This document shows, piece by piece, positions 53,701 through 63,843 of a stretch of DNA of 64,000 bases. Each line of letters opens with the position of its first letter. Position 1 is the first letter of the stretch. The notes under the pieces were generated by a model. The model made no database searches and was not told where the DNA came from. It saw only the letters and a list, made by a program, of their open reading frames with translations. Origin of the DNA: Chryseobacterium sp. W4I1 (GTDB lineage Bacteria; Bacteroidota; Bacteroidia; Flavobacteriales; Weeksellaceae); assembly GCF_030816115.1 (NCBI RefSeq), contig NZ_JAUSXQ010000001.1, forward strand, positions 3,224,001 to 3,288,000, read 5' to 3'. The translations under genes and the position numbers were made by a program.

Positions 53701-54987
53701 GTTTTCAAGGATATCATATACTACAGGCTCTTTTCTGTCGATGATTCTCTTTGCAGATTTCACGGTTTTTACAATTCCTCTTTCAATCAGTTTTCTGATG
53801 ATGAACGGTTTGTAAAGTTCCGCTGCCATATCTTTAGGAATACCACATTCGTGAAGCTGTAAGTTTGGACCTACAACAATTACAGAACGCGCAGAGTAGT
53901 CTACCCTTTTCCCTAGTAAGTTCTGACGGAAACGACCTTGCTTACCTTTCAATGAATCAGAAAGTGATTTCAATGGTCTGTTTGATTCAGATTTTACAGC
54001 AGAAGATTTTCTTGTATTATCGAATAATGAATCTACTGATTCCTGAAGCATACGCTTCTCGTTTCTCAAGATTACTTCAGGAGCTTTGATCTCCAATAGT
54101 CTTTTCAGACGGTTGTTTCTGATAATAACTCTTCTGTAAAGATCATTTAGGTCAGAAGTTGCGAAACGTCCTCCATCCAATGGAACTAATGGTCTTAGTT
54201 CTGGTGGTATAACAGGAAGCACACGCATGATCATCCACTCTGGTCTGTTGATCATTCTTGTATTAGCACCTCTCAATGCTTCTACAACATTCAATCTTTT
54301 AAGAGCTTCAGTTCTTCTTTGCTTAGAACCTTCGTTGTGAGCTTTGTGTCTCAAGTCGAAAGACAATGCATCAAGATCGATTCTTTTTAAAAGATCTTCA
54401 ACTGCTTCAGCACCCATTCTGGCGATGAATTTGTTTGGATCGGAATCATCAAGATACTGGTTTTCCGCAGGAAGAGTTTCCATGATGTCAAGGTACTCTT
54501 CTTCTGTAAGGAATTCCATGTTATCGAAATCAGAACCGTCTAATTTTTTAGCAATACCCTGCTGAATCACTACATACCTTTCGTAGTAGATGATCATGTC
54601 TAATTTCTTAGAAGGAATTCCTAAAAGGTAACCAATTTTGTTTGGTAAAGAACGGAAATACCAAATGTGAGCAATAGGAACAACCAGACCAATATGTCCG
54701 ATTCTTTCTCTACGTACTTTTTTCTCCGTAACCTCTACCCCACAACGGTCACAAACGATCCCTTTGTAACGAATTCTCTTGTATTTACCACAAGCACATT
54801 CGTAATCCTTTACAGGACCAAAGATCTTTTCACAGAACAACCCGTCTCTTTCAGGTTTGTGAGTTCTGTAGTTAATAGTTTCCGGTTTTAAAACCTCTCC
54901 TCTCGATTCCTGCAGAATCGATTCCGGTGAAGCTAAACCGATGGTTATTTTATTAAATCTACTTGATTTATTTTTATTTGATGACAT
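50719..54987 (-). CDS. rpoC: DNA-directed RNA polymerase subunit beta'
   Basis: 1422 residues, the usual flavobacterial length. Seen in order: the N-terminal zinc site [13 protein letters not shown] with CDRCG (about residues 60-80), the clamp, the catalytic NADFDGDQM near residue 470 with three Asp for magnesium, the bridge and trigger regions, and the second zinc site [11 protein letters not shown]. It is the catalytic partner of RpoB in the core enzyme. It starts 101 bases after rpoB with no terminator between, so the two share a transcript. Confidence 0.98.
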   Translation of the reverse strand: MSSNKNKSSRFNKITIGLASPESILQESRGEVLKPETINYRTHKPERDGLFCEKIFGPVKDYECACGKYKRIRYKGIVCDRCGVEVTEKKVRRERIGHIGLVVPIAHIWYFRSLPNKIGYLLGIPSKKLDMIIYYERYVVIQQGIAKKLDGSDFDNMEFLTEEEYLDIMETLPAENQYLDDSDPNKFIARMGAEAVEDLLKRIDLDALSFDLRHKAHNEGSKQRRTEALKRLNVVEALRGANTRMINRPEWMIMRVLPVIPPELRPLVPLDGGRFATSDLNDLYRRVIIRNNRLKRLLEIKAPEVILRNEKRMLQESVDSLFDNTRKSSAVKSESNRPLKSLSDSLKGKQGRFRQNLLGKRVDYSARSVIVVGPNLQLHECGIPKDMAAELYKPFIIRKLIERGIVKTVKSAKRIIDRKEPVVYDILENVMKGHPVLLNRAPTLHRLGIQAFQPKMIEGKAIQLHPLVTTAFNADFDGDQMAVHLPLGPEAILEAQLLMLGSQNILNPANGSPITVPSQDMVLGLYFMTKELSSTEDMKVLGEGLAFYSPEEAEIAYAEGRVSLNAKVRCRLPVKEDGEIKTKLIETSLGRILFNQIVPKQSGYVNELLTKKSLRNIIGRVLADTDFPTTVKFLDAMKDLGYSNAFKGGLSFSLGDIVVPVEKKKMIATSIETVDEIRANYNMGLITDTERYNQVIDVWTNTNAGLTEMIMGRMKTDQGGFNSVYMMLDSGARGSKEQIRQLSGMRGLMAKPQKAGSTGAEIIENPILANFKEGLSILEYFISTHGARKGLADTALKTADAGYLTRRLVDVAQDVIVTEDDCGTLRGTEVTALKKNDEIVEKISERILGRVSLHNIYDPETDEVIAEADEIINEALAKKIEAAGLEFVEVRSPLTCETKKGICAKCYGRNLATGKMIHMGEAVGVIGAQSIGEPGTQLTLRTFHQGGVSTNVSENPSIVARRDGIVELDEVRTITSEDENGNTAEVVVSRTTEFRLVTDNEQRTPMMIANVPYGSQLLVKPGDKVKKGDTIAKWDPYNAVIIAETAGKVEYEDIIQGISFQLEIDEQTGFEEKVISESRNKKAVPTLKVVDSKGVEQKGYNLPVGAHLMVNDGEKIKAGKVLIKIPRKSAKAGDITGGLPRVTELFEARNPSNPAVVTEIDGVVSYGKIKRGNRELIVEAKTGERKIYLVKLSNQILVQENDFVRAGSPLSDGSITPDDILRIKGPTAVQEYLVNEIQEVYRLQGVKIDDKHFEIIVRQMMTKVSIVDGGDTQFLEGALEHKFDFLEENNRVFGLKVVVEAGDSKEFKPGQMITARELRDENSKLKREDQKLVEVRDALPATATPVLQGITRAALQTKSFMSAASFQETTKVLNEAAVAGKIDFLGGLKENVIVGHRIPAGTGLKEYQNVIVGSKKEFEDLN

Positions 54988-55088
54988 AATTTAAATTTTG
55001 ATTAAAAGATTAAAGATTGAAAGATTACTTTCTCTCTTATCATCTCGGAGTTCATTAATACTTTAATTTTCAGTAATTAAATCTTAAT

Positions 55089-58000
55089 TTACTCCTCCAA
55101 TCTTACATCAAGTCCAAGTCCTTGTAGTTCATGAAGTAGTACATTGAATGATTCCGGAATACCTGGTTCAGGCATAGATTCACCTTTTGCAATTGCTTCA
55201 TAAGTTTTCGCTCTACCAATCACGTCATCAGACTTCACAGTCAAGATCTCTCTAAGGATATTGGATGCTCCAAATGCTTCAAGAGCCCAAACCTCCATCT
55301 CTCCGAATCTCTGACCACCGAACTGAGCTTTACCTCCTAACGGCTGCTGAGTAATCAATGAGTAAGGACCGATAGAACGCGCGTGCATTTTATCGTCAAC
55401 CATGTGTCCCAATTTCAACATATAGATAATACCTACTGTTGCAGCCTGGGTAAATCTTTCTCCTGTACCTCCATCATAAAGGTAAGTGTGACCGAATTTA
55501 GGAAGACCTGCTTTCTCTGTATATTCAGTGATCTGATCAAGAGTTGCTCCATCGAAAATCGGCGTAGCGAACGTCATTCCCAGTTTCTGACCAGCCCAAC
55601 CAAGAACTGTTTCATAAATCTGTCCGATGTTCATACGGGAAGGTACTCCAAGTGGATTCAATACGATATCTACCGGTGTTCCGTCTTCAAGGAATGGCAT
55701 ATCTTCTTCACGAACGATTCTTGAAACGATACCTTTGTTACCGTGACGTCCTGCCATTTTATCTCCTACGTTCAGTTTACGTTTCTTAGCAATGTAAACT
55801 TTAGCCAGTTTCATGATACCTGCCGGAAGTTCATCTCCAATTGAAATTGCAAATTTCTCACGGTTTTTAACTCCCTGAATATCGTTAAACTTGATCTTAT
55901 AATTGTGAATCAACTGTTTTACCAATTCATTCTTCTCATTATCTACCGTCCAGTCTGCTCCGCTTACGTTTACGTAATCTTCAACTGAAGTCAATAATTT
56001 ATGAGTGAACTTCACACCTTTACCGATGATTTCTTCATCAAGGTCGTTGGTAACTCCCTGAGAAGTTTTACCACCTACCAGTGTATTTAATTTTTCAATT
56101 AAAGTGTTTCTCAACTCATCAAACTTAGCCTTGTAAGTGTTTTCAATCTCTTCAAGTTTAAGTTTTTCTTCAGTTCTTTTCTTTTTATCTTTAATGTTTC
56201 TTGAGAACAATTTCTTGTTGATCACAACACCTCTTAATGATGAATCTGCTTTTAATGAAGCATCTTTAACATCACCGGCTTTGTCACCAAAGATTGCTCT
56301 AAGAAGTTTTTCTTCAGGAGTTGGGTCAGATTCACCTTTTGGAGTGATCTTACCGATCATAATATCTCCAGGCTTCACTTCAGCACCAATTCTGATCATA
56401 CCGTTTTCGTCAAGATCTTTAGTCGCTTCTTCAGAAACGTTAGGAATATCTGCTGTCAGTTCTTCCATACCTAGTTTGGTATCACGAACCTCAAGAGAGT
56501 ACTCATCTACGTGGATTGAAGTAAACCAGTCTTCACGTACAACTTTTTCATTGATTACAATTGCATCCTCAAAGTTATACCCTTTCCAAGGCATGAACGC
56601 TACCACCAAGTTTCTACCAAGAGCCAATTCTCCGTTTTCAGTAGCATAACCGTCACAAAGAACCTGTCCTTTATGTACCGTTTCACCTACTCTTACGTTT
56701 GGTCTTAGAGTAATGGTCGTACTCTGATTGGTTTTTCTGAACTTAGTCAGTTTATATGTTTTAGTAGCAGACTCAAATTGTACTAAATCTTCGTCATCAC
56801 TTCTTTCATATTTGATGGTGATCATATCAGCATCTACGTACTCTACAGTACCTGTACCTTCAGCATTGATCAAGATTCTTGAATCTTTAGCAACCTGCTG
56901 TTCCAGGCCTGTACCAACGATTGGAGCTTGTGGCTTCAATAGAGGAACTGCCTGACGCATCATGTTGGATCCCATCAATGCACGGTTCGCATCATCATGC
57001 TCCAGGAATGGAATCAATGAAGCTGAGATACCGGAGATCTGGTTTGGTGCAACGTCGATAAGGTTTACCTGAGAAGGCTCAACCACCGGATAGTCACCAT
57101 CCAGTCTTGCAATAATTCTGTCTGTTAAGAATTCTCCGCCATCATTCAACTCAACGTTAGCCTGAGCAATTACTTTGTCTTCTTCATCTTCTGCATTCAG
57201 ATAAATAGGATCTGCATTAAGGTCTACCTTACTGTTTTCTACTTTTCTGTATGGCGTTTCGATGAAACCTAAAGTATTGATTTTAGCATAAATACCTAAA
57301 GATGAAATCAAACCGATGTTTGGTCCTTCCGGAGTTTCAATCGGGCAAATTCTTCCGTAGTGGGTATGGTGAACGTCACGAACCTCGAAACCTGCTCTTT
57401 CTCTTGATAAACCACCAGGCCCTAGTGCAGAAAGTCTACGCTTGTGCGTGATTTCTGATAGTGGGTTGGTTTGGTCCATGAACTGAGAAAGCTGGTTGGT
57501 ACCGAAGAACGAGTTAATTACTGATGTTAATGTCTTAGCATTTACAAGATCAAGTGGAGTAAAGATTTCGTTATCTCTAACGTTCATTCTTTCTTTGATC
57601 GTTCTTGCAATTCTTGAAAGACCTACACCGAACTGTCCTGCTAACTGCTCTCCAACAGTCTTGATTCTTCTGTTAGATAAGTGGTCAATATCATCAACCT
57701 CAGCCTTAGAGTTTACAAGCTCGATCAGGTGTCTTACGATAGCAATGATATCTTCTTTTGTAAGAACTTCAGTGGTAGTAGGAATATTAAGACCTAACTT
57801 TTTGTTTAGCCTGTAACGTCCAACTTCACCTAATGAATACCTCTGCTCTGAGAAGAATAATTTTTCAATGATTCCTCTTGCAGTTTCTTCATCGGGTGGA
57901 TCTGCATTTCTTAACTGACGATAGATGTATTCTACCGCTTCTTTTTCAGAGTTGGTAGGGTCTTTCTGTAATGTATTCTGAATGATAGAGAATTCATTTG

Positions 58001-58910
58001 CATTTTCTTTGTGAATCAGGATAGATTTCACACCTGCATCAAGAATAAGATCTAAATGTTCTTTTTCAAGAATAGTTTCTCTGTCTAAGATGATCTCGTT
58101 TCTTTCAATAGAAACTACTTCACCAGTATCTTCGTCTACGAAATCCTCGAACCAAGTGTTCAGTACTCTCGCAGCCAAAGTTCTTCCTTCTACTTTTTTA
58201 AGAGCAGCCTTAGAAACTTTCACTTCTTCAGCAAGGTCGAAGATCTGAAGGATATCCTTATCAGATTCATAACCGATAGCTCTTAATAGAGTCGTTAATG
58301 GTAACTTTTTCTTACGGTCGATATACGCGTACATTACGCTGTTGATATCGGTTGTAAATTCCATCCAAGATCCTTTGAAAGGGATGATTCTTGAATAGTA
58401 CAATTTAGTTCCGTTTGCGTGGTAAGTCTGCCCGAAGAATACACCAGGTGAACGGTGAAGCTGGGTAACAATAACTCTTTCTGCACCGTTGATGATGAAA
58501 GATCCACTAGGCGTCATATAAGGAACCGGGCCTAAATATACATCCTGAACTACAGTTTGGAAATCCTCGTGTTCAGGGTCTGTACAATACAATTTAAGTC
58601 TTGCTTTAAGGGGCACTGAATACGTCAGTCCTCTTTCCACACACTCGTTAATTGAATAACGTGGAGAATCTACCAGATAATCAATAAATTCCAATACAAA
58701 CTGATTTCTAGAATCTGTAATTGGGAAATTTTCCTGGAAGGTTCTGTACAAACCTTCATCTGTTCTGTCTTCTGGAAGGGTATCAAGCTGGAAAAAATCT
58801 CTGAAAGACTCAAGCTGGATGTCCAGGAAGTCCGGAGTAATGATTTTTCCTTTAGCTGATGAGAAGTTAACTCTCTGATTCCCCCTTGTAGTTGCTGTTG
58901 TTTTACTCAT
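55089..58910 (-). CDS. rpoB: DNA-directed RNA polymerase subunit beta
   Basis: 1273 residues, complete. The rifampicin region near residue 475 reads [20 protein letters not shown] then [12 protein letters not shown]. The key Asp, His and Ser where resistance usually arises are wild type. GKITPKGE and the C-terminal switch regions are present. Upstream lies no rplL, but a 370-base leader with its own promoter. rpoC follows. The window thus holds both the rifampin target and a rifampin-inactivating enzyme (arr at 5213). Confidence 0.98.
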   Translation of the reverse strand: MSKTTATTRGNQRVNFSSAKGKIITPDFLDIQLESFRDFFQLDTLPEDRTDEGLYRTFQENFPITDSRNQFVLEFIDYLVDSPRYSINECVERGLTYSVPLKARLKLYCTDPEHEDFQTVVQDVYLGPVPYMTPSGSFIINGAERVIVTQLHRSPGVFFGQTYHANGTKLYYSRIIPFKGSWMEFTTDINSVMYAYIDRKKKLPLTTLLRAIGYESDKDILQIFDLAEEVKVSKAALKKVEGRTLAARVLNTWFEDFVDEDTGEVVSIERNEIILDRETILEKEHLDLILDAGVKSILIHKENANEFSIIQNTLQKDPTNSEKEAVEYIYRQLRNADPPDEETARGIIEKLFFSEQRYSLGEVGRYRLNKKLGLNIPTTTEVLTKEDIIAIVRHLIELVNSKAEVDDIDHLSNRRIKTVGEQLAGQFGVGLSRIARTIKERMNVRDNEIFTPLDLVNAKTLTSVINSFFGTNQLSQFMDQTNPLSEITHKRRLSALGPGGLSRERAGFEVRDVHHTHYGRICPIETPEGPNIGLISSLGIYAKINTLGFIETPYRKVENSKVDLNADPIYLNAEDEEDKVIAQANVELNDGGEFLTDRIIARLDGDYPVVEPSQVNLIDVAPNQISGISASLIPFLEHDDANRALMGSNMMRQAVPLLKPQAPIVGTGLEQQVAKDSRILINAEGTGTVEYVDADMITIKYERSDDEDLVQFESATKTYKLTKFRKTNQSTTITLRPNVRVGETVHKGQVLCDGYATENGELALGRNLVVAFMPWKGYNFEDAIVINEKVVREDWFTSIHVDEYSLEVRDTKLGMEELTADIPNVSEEATKDLDENGMIRIGAEVKPGDIMIGKITPKGESDPTPEEKLLRAIFGDKAGDVKDASLKADSSLRGVVINKKLFSRNIKDKKKRTEEKLKLEEIENTYKAKFDELRNTLIEKLNTLVGGKTSQGVTNDLDEEIIGKGVKFTHKLLTSVEDYVNVSGADWTVDNEKNELVKQLIHNYKIKFNDIQGVKNREKFAISIGDELPAGIMKLAKVYIAKKRKLNVGDKMAGRHGNKGIVSRIVREEDMPFLEDGTPVDIVLNPLGVPSRMNIGQIYETVLGWAGQKLGMTFATPIFDGATLDQITEYTEKAGLPKFGHTYLYDGGTGERFTQAATVGIIYMLKLGHMVDDKMHARSIGPYSLITQQPLGGKAQFGGQRFGEMEVWALEAFGASNILREILTVKSDDVIGRAKTYEAIAKGESMPEPGIPESFNVLLHELQGLGLDVRLEE

Positions 58911-59287
58911 AAAACTTTTAAGAAAGGGTTAAAAAATATTTTGATTCATTAAAAAATATCAGGAAAGATGCGAGATATTGAGATTTGAGATACGAGACAA
59001 AAAATGATGTAAGAAAAATGTTAAGAAAACTTTGGCGCTGTTATCCGAATATCTTACCATTCATTTGTTTATTAATCTCTAATCTTCAGTCTACTAATCT
59101 GTGATCTAACCTAACTGCAACGCTGGTATATCTTTTCACAGCGTAATGCAAAATATTCTTATTTACTTTTGAGACGGAATTACCCGTAGTATCTATATAC
59201 ACGAAACCCCTTTCATTATTTTCCATGAAAGAGCTGATTTTCAATATTTTATAGATTTACAAACAATTATTCGCGCCAAAAGAGGGA
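58911..59287 (-). other. Long rpoB leader with a possible 46-codon ORF
   Basis: The stretch between the rpoB promoter and start codon is about 370 bases. A frame from ATG 59226 to TGA 59086 could encode 46 residues (starts MENNERGFVYIDTTGN). Its 3' end overlaps AT-rich repeats, so it may be chance. The region also has GAGATTTGAGAT-type repeats (58966-58998). A regulatory RNA structure for rpoBC could lie here, but none is recognised. Confidence 0.35.
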
Positions 59288-59318
59288 CAAAATTACAAAA
59301 ATTCATTCACATACGCAA
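59288..59318 (-). promoter_or_regulatory. rpoBC promoter, TTG-N20-TAATTTTG
   Basis: -33 TTG at 59318-59316 (within TTTG) and -7 box TAATTTTG at 59295-59288 on the minus strand, 20 bases apart: one of the best matches to the flavobacterial consensus in the window. It lies just after the terminator of the upstream gene. Confidence 0.75.
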
Positions 59319-59352
59319 ATAAAACGCATTCATTTTGAGAATGTTAAAATCA

Positions 59353-59389
59353 TTTCAACAAAAAAAGGCCGCCCATAAAGGACGGCCTT
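59353..59389 (-). terminator. Terminator of the surface-protein operon
   Basis: AAGGCCG pairs with CGGCCTT, extended by an inner GG/CC pair, with a T-run on the minus strand. It separates the upstream operon from rpoBC. Confidence 0.9.
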
Positions 59390-59408
59390 CCATTTTATAG
59401 TATCAAAA

Positions 59409-62009
59409 TTATTTTACAATAATCTTATAAGATTTCACTGCTGATTTGGTTTCTATTTTTACAATATAAATACCAGCAGGAAGTGAAGCAGTGCTGATTT
59501 CAGCATTAGCAGAGAATTTATCTGATCTGATCAGTTGCCCCTGAGCAGAGAATAATGTATAAGTACCCCCTTCTTCAGATTTCACATTAAGGTTTTCACC
59601 TGATTTTACCGGGTTAGGATATACTTTAATATCATTAGCAGCCTGAGCAGGAGAAATATCTGTTCCTTTTGCTGCCGTTTCCATCTGTGCATTCTTCAAC
59701 AGGGAAGCATAAGGTGAAAGTGGGGAATCCGGCGCTCCTCTTTTCGCAAGGTCTGTATCTACAACAGCCTGGATACCGTCTCTGTCTAAATCTACAATTC
59801 TGGAAATAAATCCTGCTCCAAAATCGTCCAGGTTAACTTTACCAATAGCCCAAAGGTCAAAATCAGTTCCGTTTGAATTTAAATCAATAAAATCAGGCTT
59901 ATCATCACCATCTGTATTCTTAAGAGGATATTTTAAGATTCCAGAATCCGGAGAAGTTTCCAAAATATCTGCAATACCGTTACTTCCTACGGCAACATTG
60001 CTGTCAATAACACCATTATGGTCTGTATCGATCTGGCTGATTACTGATGTTGGAATTCCTGATTCAAATAAATCTAAAATACCATCATTATCAGAATCAA
60101 GATCCAGGTAGGTAGAAATTCCATCTCCCAATACCGGAACAAATCCAAAGATACCTTCTGTATCGTCATCTTCAAATTTACCGTTCTGATCAAGATCTTC
60201 TAAAGCATCCGGAATTCCATCATTATCAGAATCAAAATCACATGCATCCATGATGCCATCTCCATCTGTGTCTAACGTTGGTGATTTGTCATTTACAGCC
60301 GTACATCCTTCGGCACAATCAGGAATACCATTACCGTTATTATCGATACTGTCATTACCATTCGGACACTGATCGAAACAGTTTGGCACTCCATCATTAT
60401 CATCATCTCTACTAGCAAATGCATTGTAGATATAATAGTTCTGTGGAATACGCACGCCTGTACCACTATAGAAAGTAACTTTAATACGGTTGAAAGGTTT
60501 AGTTGCCTTACCTCCTACATAAAATTTATTAGAGTCTGTAGTGAAGAAATTCCCACTGATCAGACTTCCGGTACTTGTAAAAGTATCTGTTTGTGTATTG
60601 TTATTGTAAAGTGTTACTGTAATATTTTCAAGAACACTTATCCCAATTAAGTTTGCTGCTTTTTCCAATGTGAATCCAGCATAGGTATTAGCCGGAAGCA
60701 AACTATTGGTACTTACTGTAGCATAAGCTGAAAAAATGCTTAAAAATGAAGCAGCTGGAATAGTCGCCGTAGCATAATTAGATGTATTGGTATCTACAAT
60801 ATTTGCCGGGTTTACCATTTTTGCTAAAATAAGACCGAAAAGTCCGGGACCTGAAGTCCAGCTAGTTCCCGATACCAAGTTTCCCTGAATTGCAGAACCG
60901 CTTGTCTGAATTTTATCGTTACAGTCGCAAGATGCAGGCTCTTCAAATGCATAATATACTTTTAAGGCTCCAATGTTAACCCCTAAAGTCTGTGTAACTT
61001 TTAAACGTACTTCGTTAAAAGGTTTGGAAGAGGTAAGCGTTACTTTCTGTTTTCCTGAACCAAAGCCTAAAACTTTGATATTAATCAGTCCTCCGCCATC
61101 AGATAATGTTTTGGAATCCTGAAGCTGGCCATACAAATAAGTTTCTACGGTAATATTTTTAAGAAATTCCGCGCTTATAAGTTTTCCTTCATCATCAGGA
61201 GAAATTACAAATCCGGTTTTGTTTCCTGCAGGATAGATCTGGTTTTTATCCAATACTCCTACTGAATAAGACCCAAGGAGCCCGGCAGGCAATACAATAG
61301 ATCCGTAAGAGTTTTTGTCACCGTCTCCGATTCTTTCTTTATTCTGAACAAACGAAAGTGGAGCAAGGAAACTGCTGCTTCCTGATACGTTACCGTCTAC
61401 TCCGCTTCCCGCAATAATATCATCACAGATTCCATTATTATCAACAGGTACTTTAGCAGGATCGAATGCAAATGCATAATACACATTCATTGCACTAAAT
61501 ATAGACAATACATTGGTTTGATATAATCTTACTTCATCAAACTCCCTTGTTGTTTTAAAGTGAAGGAAAATCCTGTTTTTAGATCCTCCAAATGCAGGTA
61601 CTGATAACAATGTACTGCTTGTAGTAGATTCCTGTAATACTCCATTTTTATAGGTACTGATCCTTAATGAACTTAACAGATCAACTGTTATAAAACTTGT
61701 TCCCAAATCAACATTGAAACCCGTAATATATCCAGCCGGGTAGGTAGTATTGGTATTCTTCACAGAAATACCGTTTCCACTTACCAAAGAAGCAAAGTTC
61801 CCCATGCTTACATTATTATCTAAACTTGCATCTATTACCGGATTCATGCTTCCGTTATAGCAAGCCAGACAAATACCTGAATTATTAACAGGTTTTGCTT
61901 CTACACCCATCCCGCGGATAGGCTCATATCCCTTTTGGGCATATATTGCTGCAGACATCATGAATATCATGACCAGTACTGCAAATTGATCGAATAATTT
62001 TTTTGCCAT
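59409..62009 (-). CDS. Large surface protein with three internal repeats, thrombospondin type 3 repeats and T9SS domain
   Basis: 866 residues with a signal peptide (MAKKLFDQFAVLVMIFMMSA). Residues about 40-535 hold three diverged copies of a domain of some 150-170 residues. Each ends in a strand like MNVYYAF, LKVYYAF or YYIYNAF and contains a PAG(Y/N)xTGF-type motif. Then come calcium-binding thrombospondin type 3 repeats (DDDNDGVPNCFDQCP, DTDGDGIMDACDFDSDNDG, DLDSDNDGILDLFESG). A T9SS sorting domain ends the protein (IKVYPNPVKSGENL, PAGIYIVKIET). It is a probable surface adhesin or stalk. It follows the YadA-like gene by 36 bases. Confidence 0.85.
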   Translation of the reverse strand: MAKKLFDQFAVLVMIFMMSAAIYAQKGYEPIRGMGVEAKPVNNSGICLACYNGSMNPVIDASLDNNVSMGNFASLVSGNGISVKNTNTTYPAGYITGFNVDLGTSFITVDLLSSLRISTYKNGVLQESTTSSTLLSVPAFGGSKNRIFLHFKTTREFDEVRLYQTNVLSIFSAMNVYYAFAFDPAKVPVDNNGICDDIIAGSGVDGNVSGSSSFLAPLSFVQNKERIGDGDKNSYGSIVLPAGLLGSYSVGVLDKNQIYPAGNKTGFVISPDDEGKLISAEFLKNITVETYLYGQLQDSKTLSDGGGLINIKVLGFGSGKQKVTLTSSKPFNEVRLKVTQTLGVNIGALKVYYAFEEPASCDCNDKIQTSGSAIQGNLVSGTSWTSGPGLFGLILAKMVNPANIVDTNTSNYATATIPAASFLSIFSAYATVSTNSLLPANTYAGFTLEKAANLIGISVLENITVTLYNNNTQTDTFTSTGSLISGNFFTTDSNKFYVGGKATKPFNRIKVTFYSGTGVRIPQNYYIYNAFASRDDDNDGVPNCFDQCPNGNDSIDNNGNGIPDCAEGCTAVNDKSPTLDTDGDGIMDACDFDSDNDGIPDALEDLDQNGKFEDDDTEGIFGFVPVLGDGISTYLDLDSDNDGILDLFESGIPTSVISQIDTDHNGVIDSNVAVGSNGIADILETSPDSGILKYPLKNTDGDDKPDFIDLNSNGTDFDLWAIGKVNLDDFGAGFISRIVDLDRDGIQAVVDTDLAKRGAPDSPLSPYASLLKNAQMETAAKGTDISPAQAANDIKVYPNPVKSGENLNVKSEEGGTYTLFSAQGQLIRSDKFSANAEISTASLPAGIYIVKIETKSAVKSYKIIVK

Positions 62010-62045
62010 TTTGTTTTATTTTTTGTTAAAAGTTTGTGTTTATTA

Positions 62046-63215
62046 TTATAAGGTCTGCCATCCGTAATTTGTACCAGTCTGTTTACAGCCAATAAAATTA
62101 CCACTTGTGACACCCGCCACAGTGGCCACCTCGTACATTATTGATCCGGCATTAGAGGCATCACATGTTGGTTTTGTTGTAGCTTTTATCTGGATAGCCT
62201 TACTTATTTCCAGATCTGCATAGTTTGTAGCGCTTGGAATCATATTGATCCCAACATCAGTGATCACTGTACCTGCAGCTCCCTGTCCTGAAAATACATG
62301 GGCAGTATTGGCATATGTGGATTGATTAGCCTGGGAAATACCATTAATTCCAATGGCAATAGAACCTGAAATTCCACTCACCTTATTGGTACTTCCAAAT
62401 GCAAAGTTATTAACGGTAGTCACATTACTGGTCCCAAACGCAAAACCACCATTTATTGCATCATTTCCCATTCCTACAGCAGCAGATATTGAGTTTCCTG
62501 TTTTATTATTAGCACCAAACGCAAAATTATTACTGGCTAAGGTTGAGTTTCCGGAACCAAAAGCCTTACCACCTCCTGCTACAATATTATCCGAGCCAAT
62601 GGCAACAGCAGGAAAATTAGCTCCTGAAGTATTAGCTGTATTTCCTCTGCCGAGTGCAATATTATTTGAAGTGGCATTGATCGTGTTGTTGCTACCCCAG
62701 GCTAAGTTGGAACCATCTTCTCCACCACCGGTAAGTCCGCCAGCGATGTCCAGTACTCCGTGAACTTTTCCTGCAGTTATAACCACAAGGTTGGCCACTC
62801 CTTTGGTACCCAGATAATTTACAGATGCCGGTGCAGTTCCTAAAGTTTCTGCTGTAGTAGAAATCTCACCTGCTGCATTCCCCTTCACCTGCCATTCTGT
62901 ACCTGTCTGCTTTTGCCATTGTGTTCCGTCGAAATAATAATATCCGGGTACCGTTACGTTTACGGTCTGTCCTGCTGGTGCGATATCCGCCAGTGTCACA
63001 TAAACCATAGCCCCGATCTGAGGTGCTCCGTATGTTTTTTTATTCAGTTCTGTTTCTGTGAGCCGGGGTGCGATGATCCCGTCCAATTTACTTGTAATTG
63101 AAGGAAAGCCTACCACATCAAGCGTTACCTGCGCCTGACTTGTATTAATTCCAACTTGTGCATTTATTCCAAAATACATGGATAAAGCTGCGAATGTCAA
63201 TAATCTGTTTTTCAT
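62046..63215 (-). CDS. Secreted protein with YadA-head-like repeats
   Basis: 389 residues with a signal peptide (MKNRLLTFAALSMYFGINAQ), then QVGINTSQAQVTLDVVG, a start motif of many Bacteroidota surface and fibre proteins. Residues about 170-310 carry repeats of roughly 14 residues with the x-(A/V)-(I/F)-G-x-(G/N)-N pattern: NIALGRGN, AVAIGSDN, KAFGSGN, NFAFGANN, AAVGMGND, GFAFGTSN, NFAFGSTN and SIAIGING. These resemble the left-handed helix of trimeric YadA-type adhesin heads. No C-terminal T9SS domain or YadA anchor is seen. It forms an operon with the gene at 59409. Confidence 0.8.
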   Translation of the reverse strand: MKNRLLTFAALSMYFGINAQVGINTSQAQVTLDVVGFPSITSKLDGIIAPRLTETELNKKTYGAPQIGAMVYVTLADIAPAGQTVNVTVPGYYYFDGTQWQKQTGTEWQVKGNAAGEISTTAETLGTAPASVNYLGTKGVANLVVITAGKVHGVLDIAGGLTGGGEDGSNLAWGSNNTINATSNNIALGRGNTANTSGANFPAVAIGSDNIVAGGGKAFGSGNSTLASNNFAFGANNKTGNSISAAVGMGNDAINGGFAFGTSNVTTVNNFAFGSTNKVSGISGSIAIGINGISQANQSTYANTAHVFSGQGAAGTVITDVGINMIPSATNYADLEISKAIQIKATTKPTCDASNAGSIMYEVATVAGVTSGNFIGCKQTGTNYGWQTL

Positions 63216-63343
63216 TTCTAATGATATTTGTCTTTTTTTGTGTGTTTTATTTTAGAAGAGGTATATGAGTTTCCTTTTCAGTCAAACTAAAGAAGGAATC
63301 AGTATTTTTTTTCGGAAAATTTTTTAGTGGTTAGGAAGTGCTG

Positions 63344-63790
63344 TTAGGATAATTTGTCCGGAACCTTAATTATACAATTAAAGCCTTTTAAATCTTTAGA
63401 ATTTTCTATAGAAGGAAGTTTTGATTTTTGGTTTTGTATTCTTACCATCTGATCATTCTGAGATCCTATGTATTGAAAATTTGTATTTGGTTTGTAAAGT
63501 GTTATAAGAGAGGAATTCTCGTAGAAGAAATAACTTCCTACATCAGGATAATTATTTTTGAAGTTTTGACCATATAAATCAGCAGTCTTATTTTTGGTAT
63601 CTTTTTTCCCAAAATAGGAATTATTATCATACCCAAAGCTAAATATCCTGTCAGTATTAAAACTGCAGTATGCAACAGTATATTTCTGTGCTGCTAAAGA
63701 CTTGCTTATACTTCCCAGACTCATTGCCAACAACATACTTATACAATATGTCATAGCAGAGCTACGGAAGAGATCGTAACTTTTTTTCAA
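63344..63790 (-). CDS. Small secreted hypothetical protein
   Basis: 148 residues if read from the TTG at 63790, or 136 from the ATG at 63754. The N-terminus has a signal peptide (MTYCISMLLAMSLGSISKSL then AAQ). The mature part contains YTVAYCSFNTDRIFSFGYDN and a C-terminal GFNCIIKVPDKLS. Two Cys could form a disulfide. The family is not recognised. It precedes the YadA-like gene by 128 bases and has its own promoter. Confidence 0.6.
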   Translation of the reverse strand: MKKSYDLFRSSAMTYCISMLLAMSLGSISKSLAAQKYTVAYCSFNTDRIFSFGYDNNSYFGKKDTKNKTADLYGQNFKNNYPDVGSYFFYENSSLITLYKPNTNFQYIGSQNDQMVRIQNQKSKLPSIENSKDLKGFNCIIKVPDKLS

Positions 63791-63814
63791 ATTATGTGTG
63801 TGTTTTTTTTAGTG

Positions 63815-63843
63815 CAAATATAACAAATTTACAATTAAAACAA
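63815..63843 (-). promoter_or_regulatory. Promoter of the gene at 63344, TTG-N18-TATATTTG
   Basis: -33 TTG at 63843-63841 and -7 box TATATTTG at 63822-63815 on the minus strand, 18 bases apart. The remaining bases up to 64000 are AT-rich with no recognisable gene. Confidence 0.7.

Noticed and set aside
59086..59226. 46-codon frame in the rpoB leader as a definite gene
   Set aside because: Start and stop are clean, but its 3' end overlaps degenerate GATT-type repeats and no family is recognised. It is kept only as a possibility in the leader entry.
62353..62763. 136-codon frame on the plus strand inside the YadA-like gene
   Set aside because: It is the antisense of repetitive, strongly biased codons. 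The peptide is rich in Pro, Leu and Ala without signal or domain, a typical shadow.
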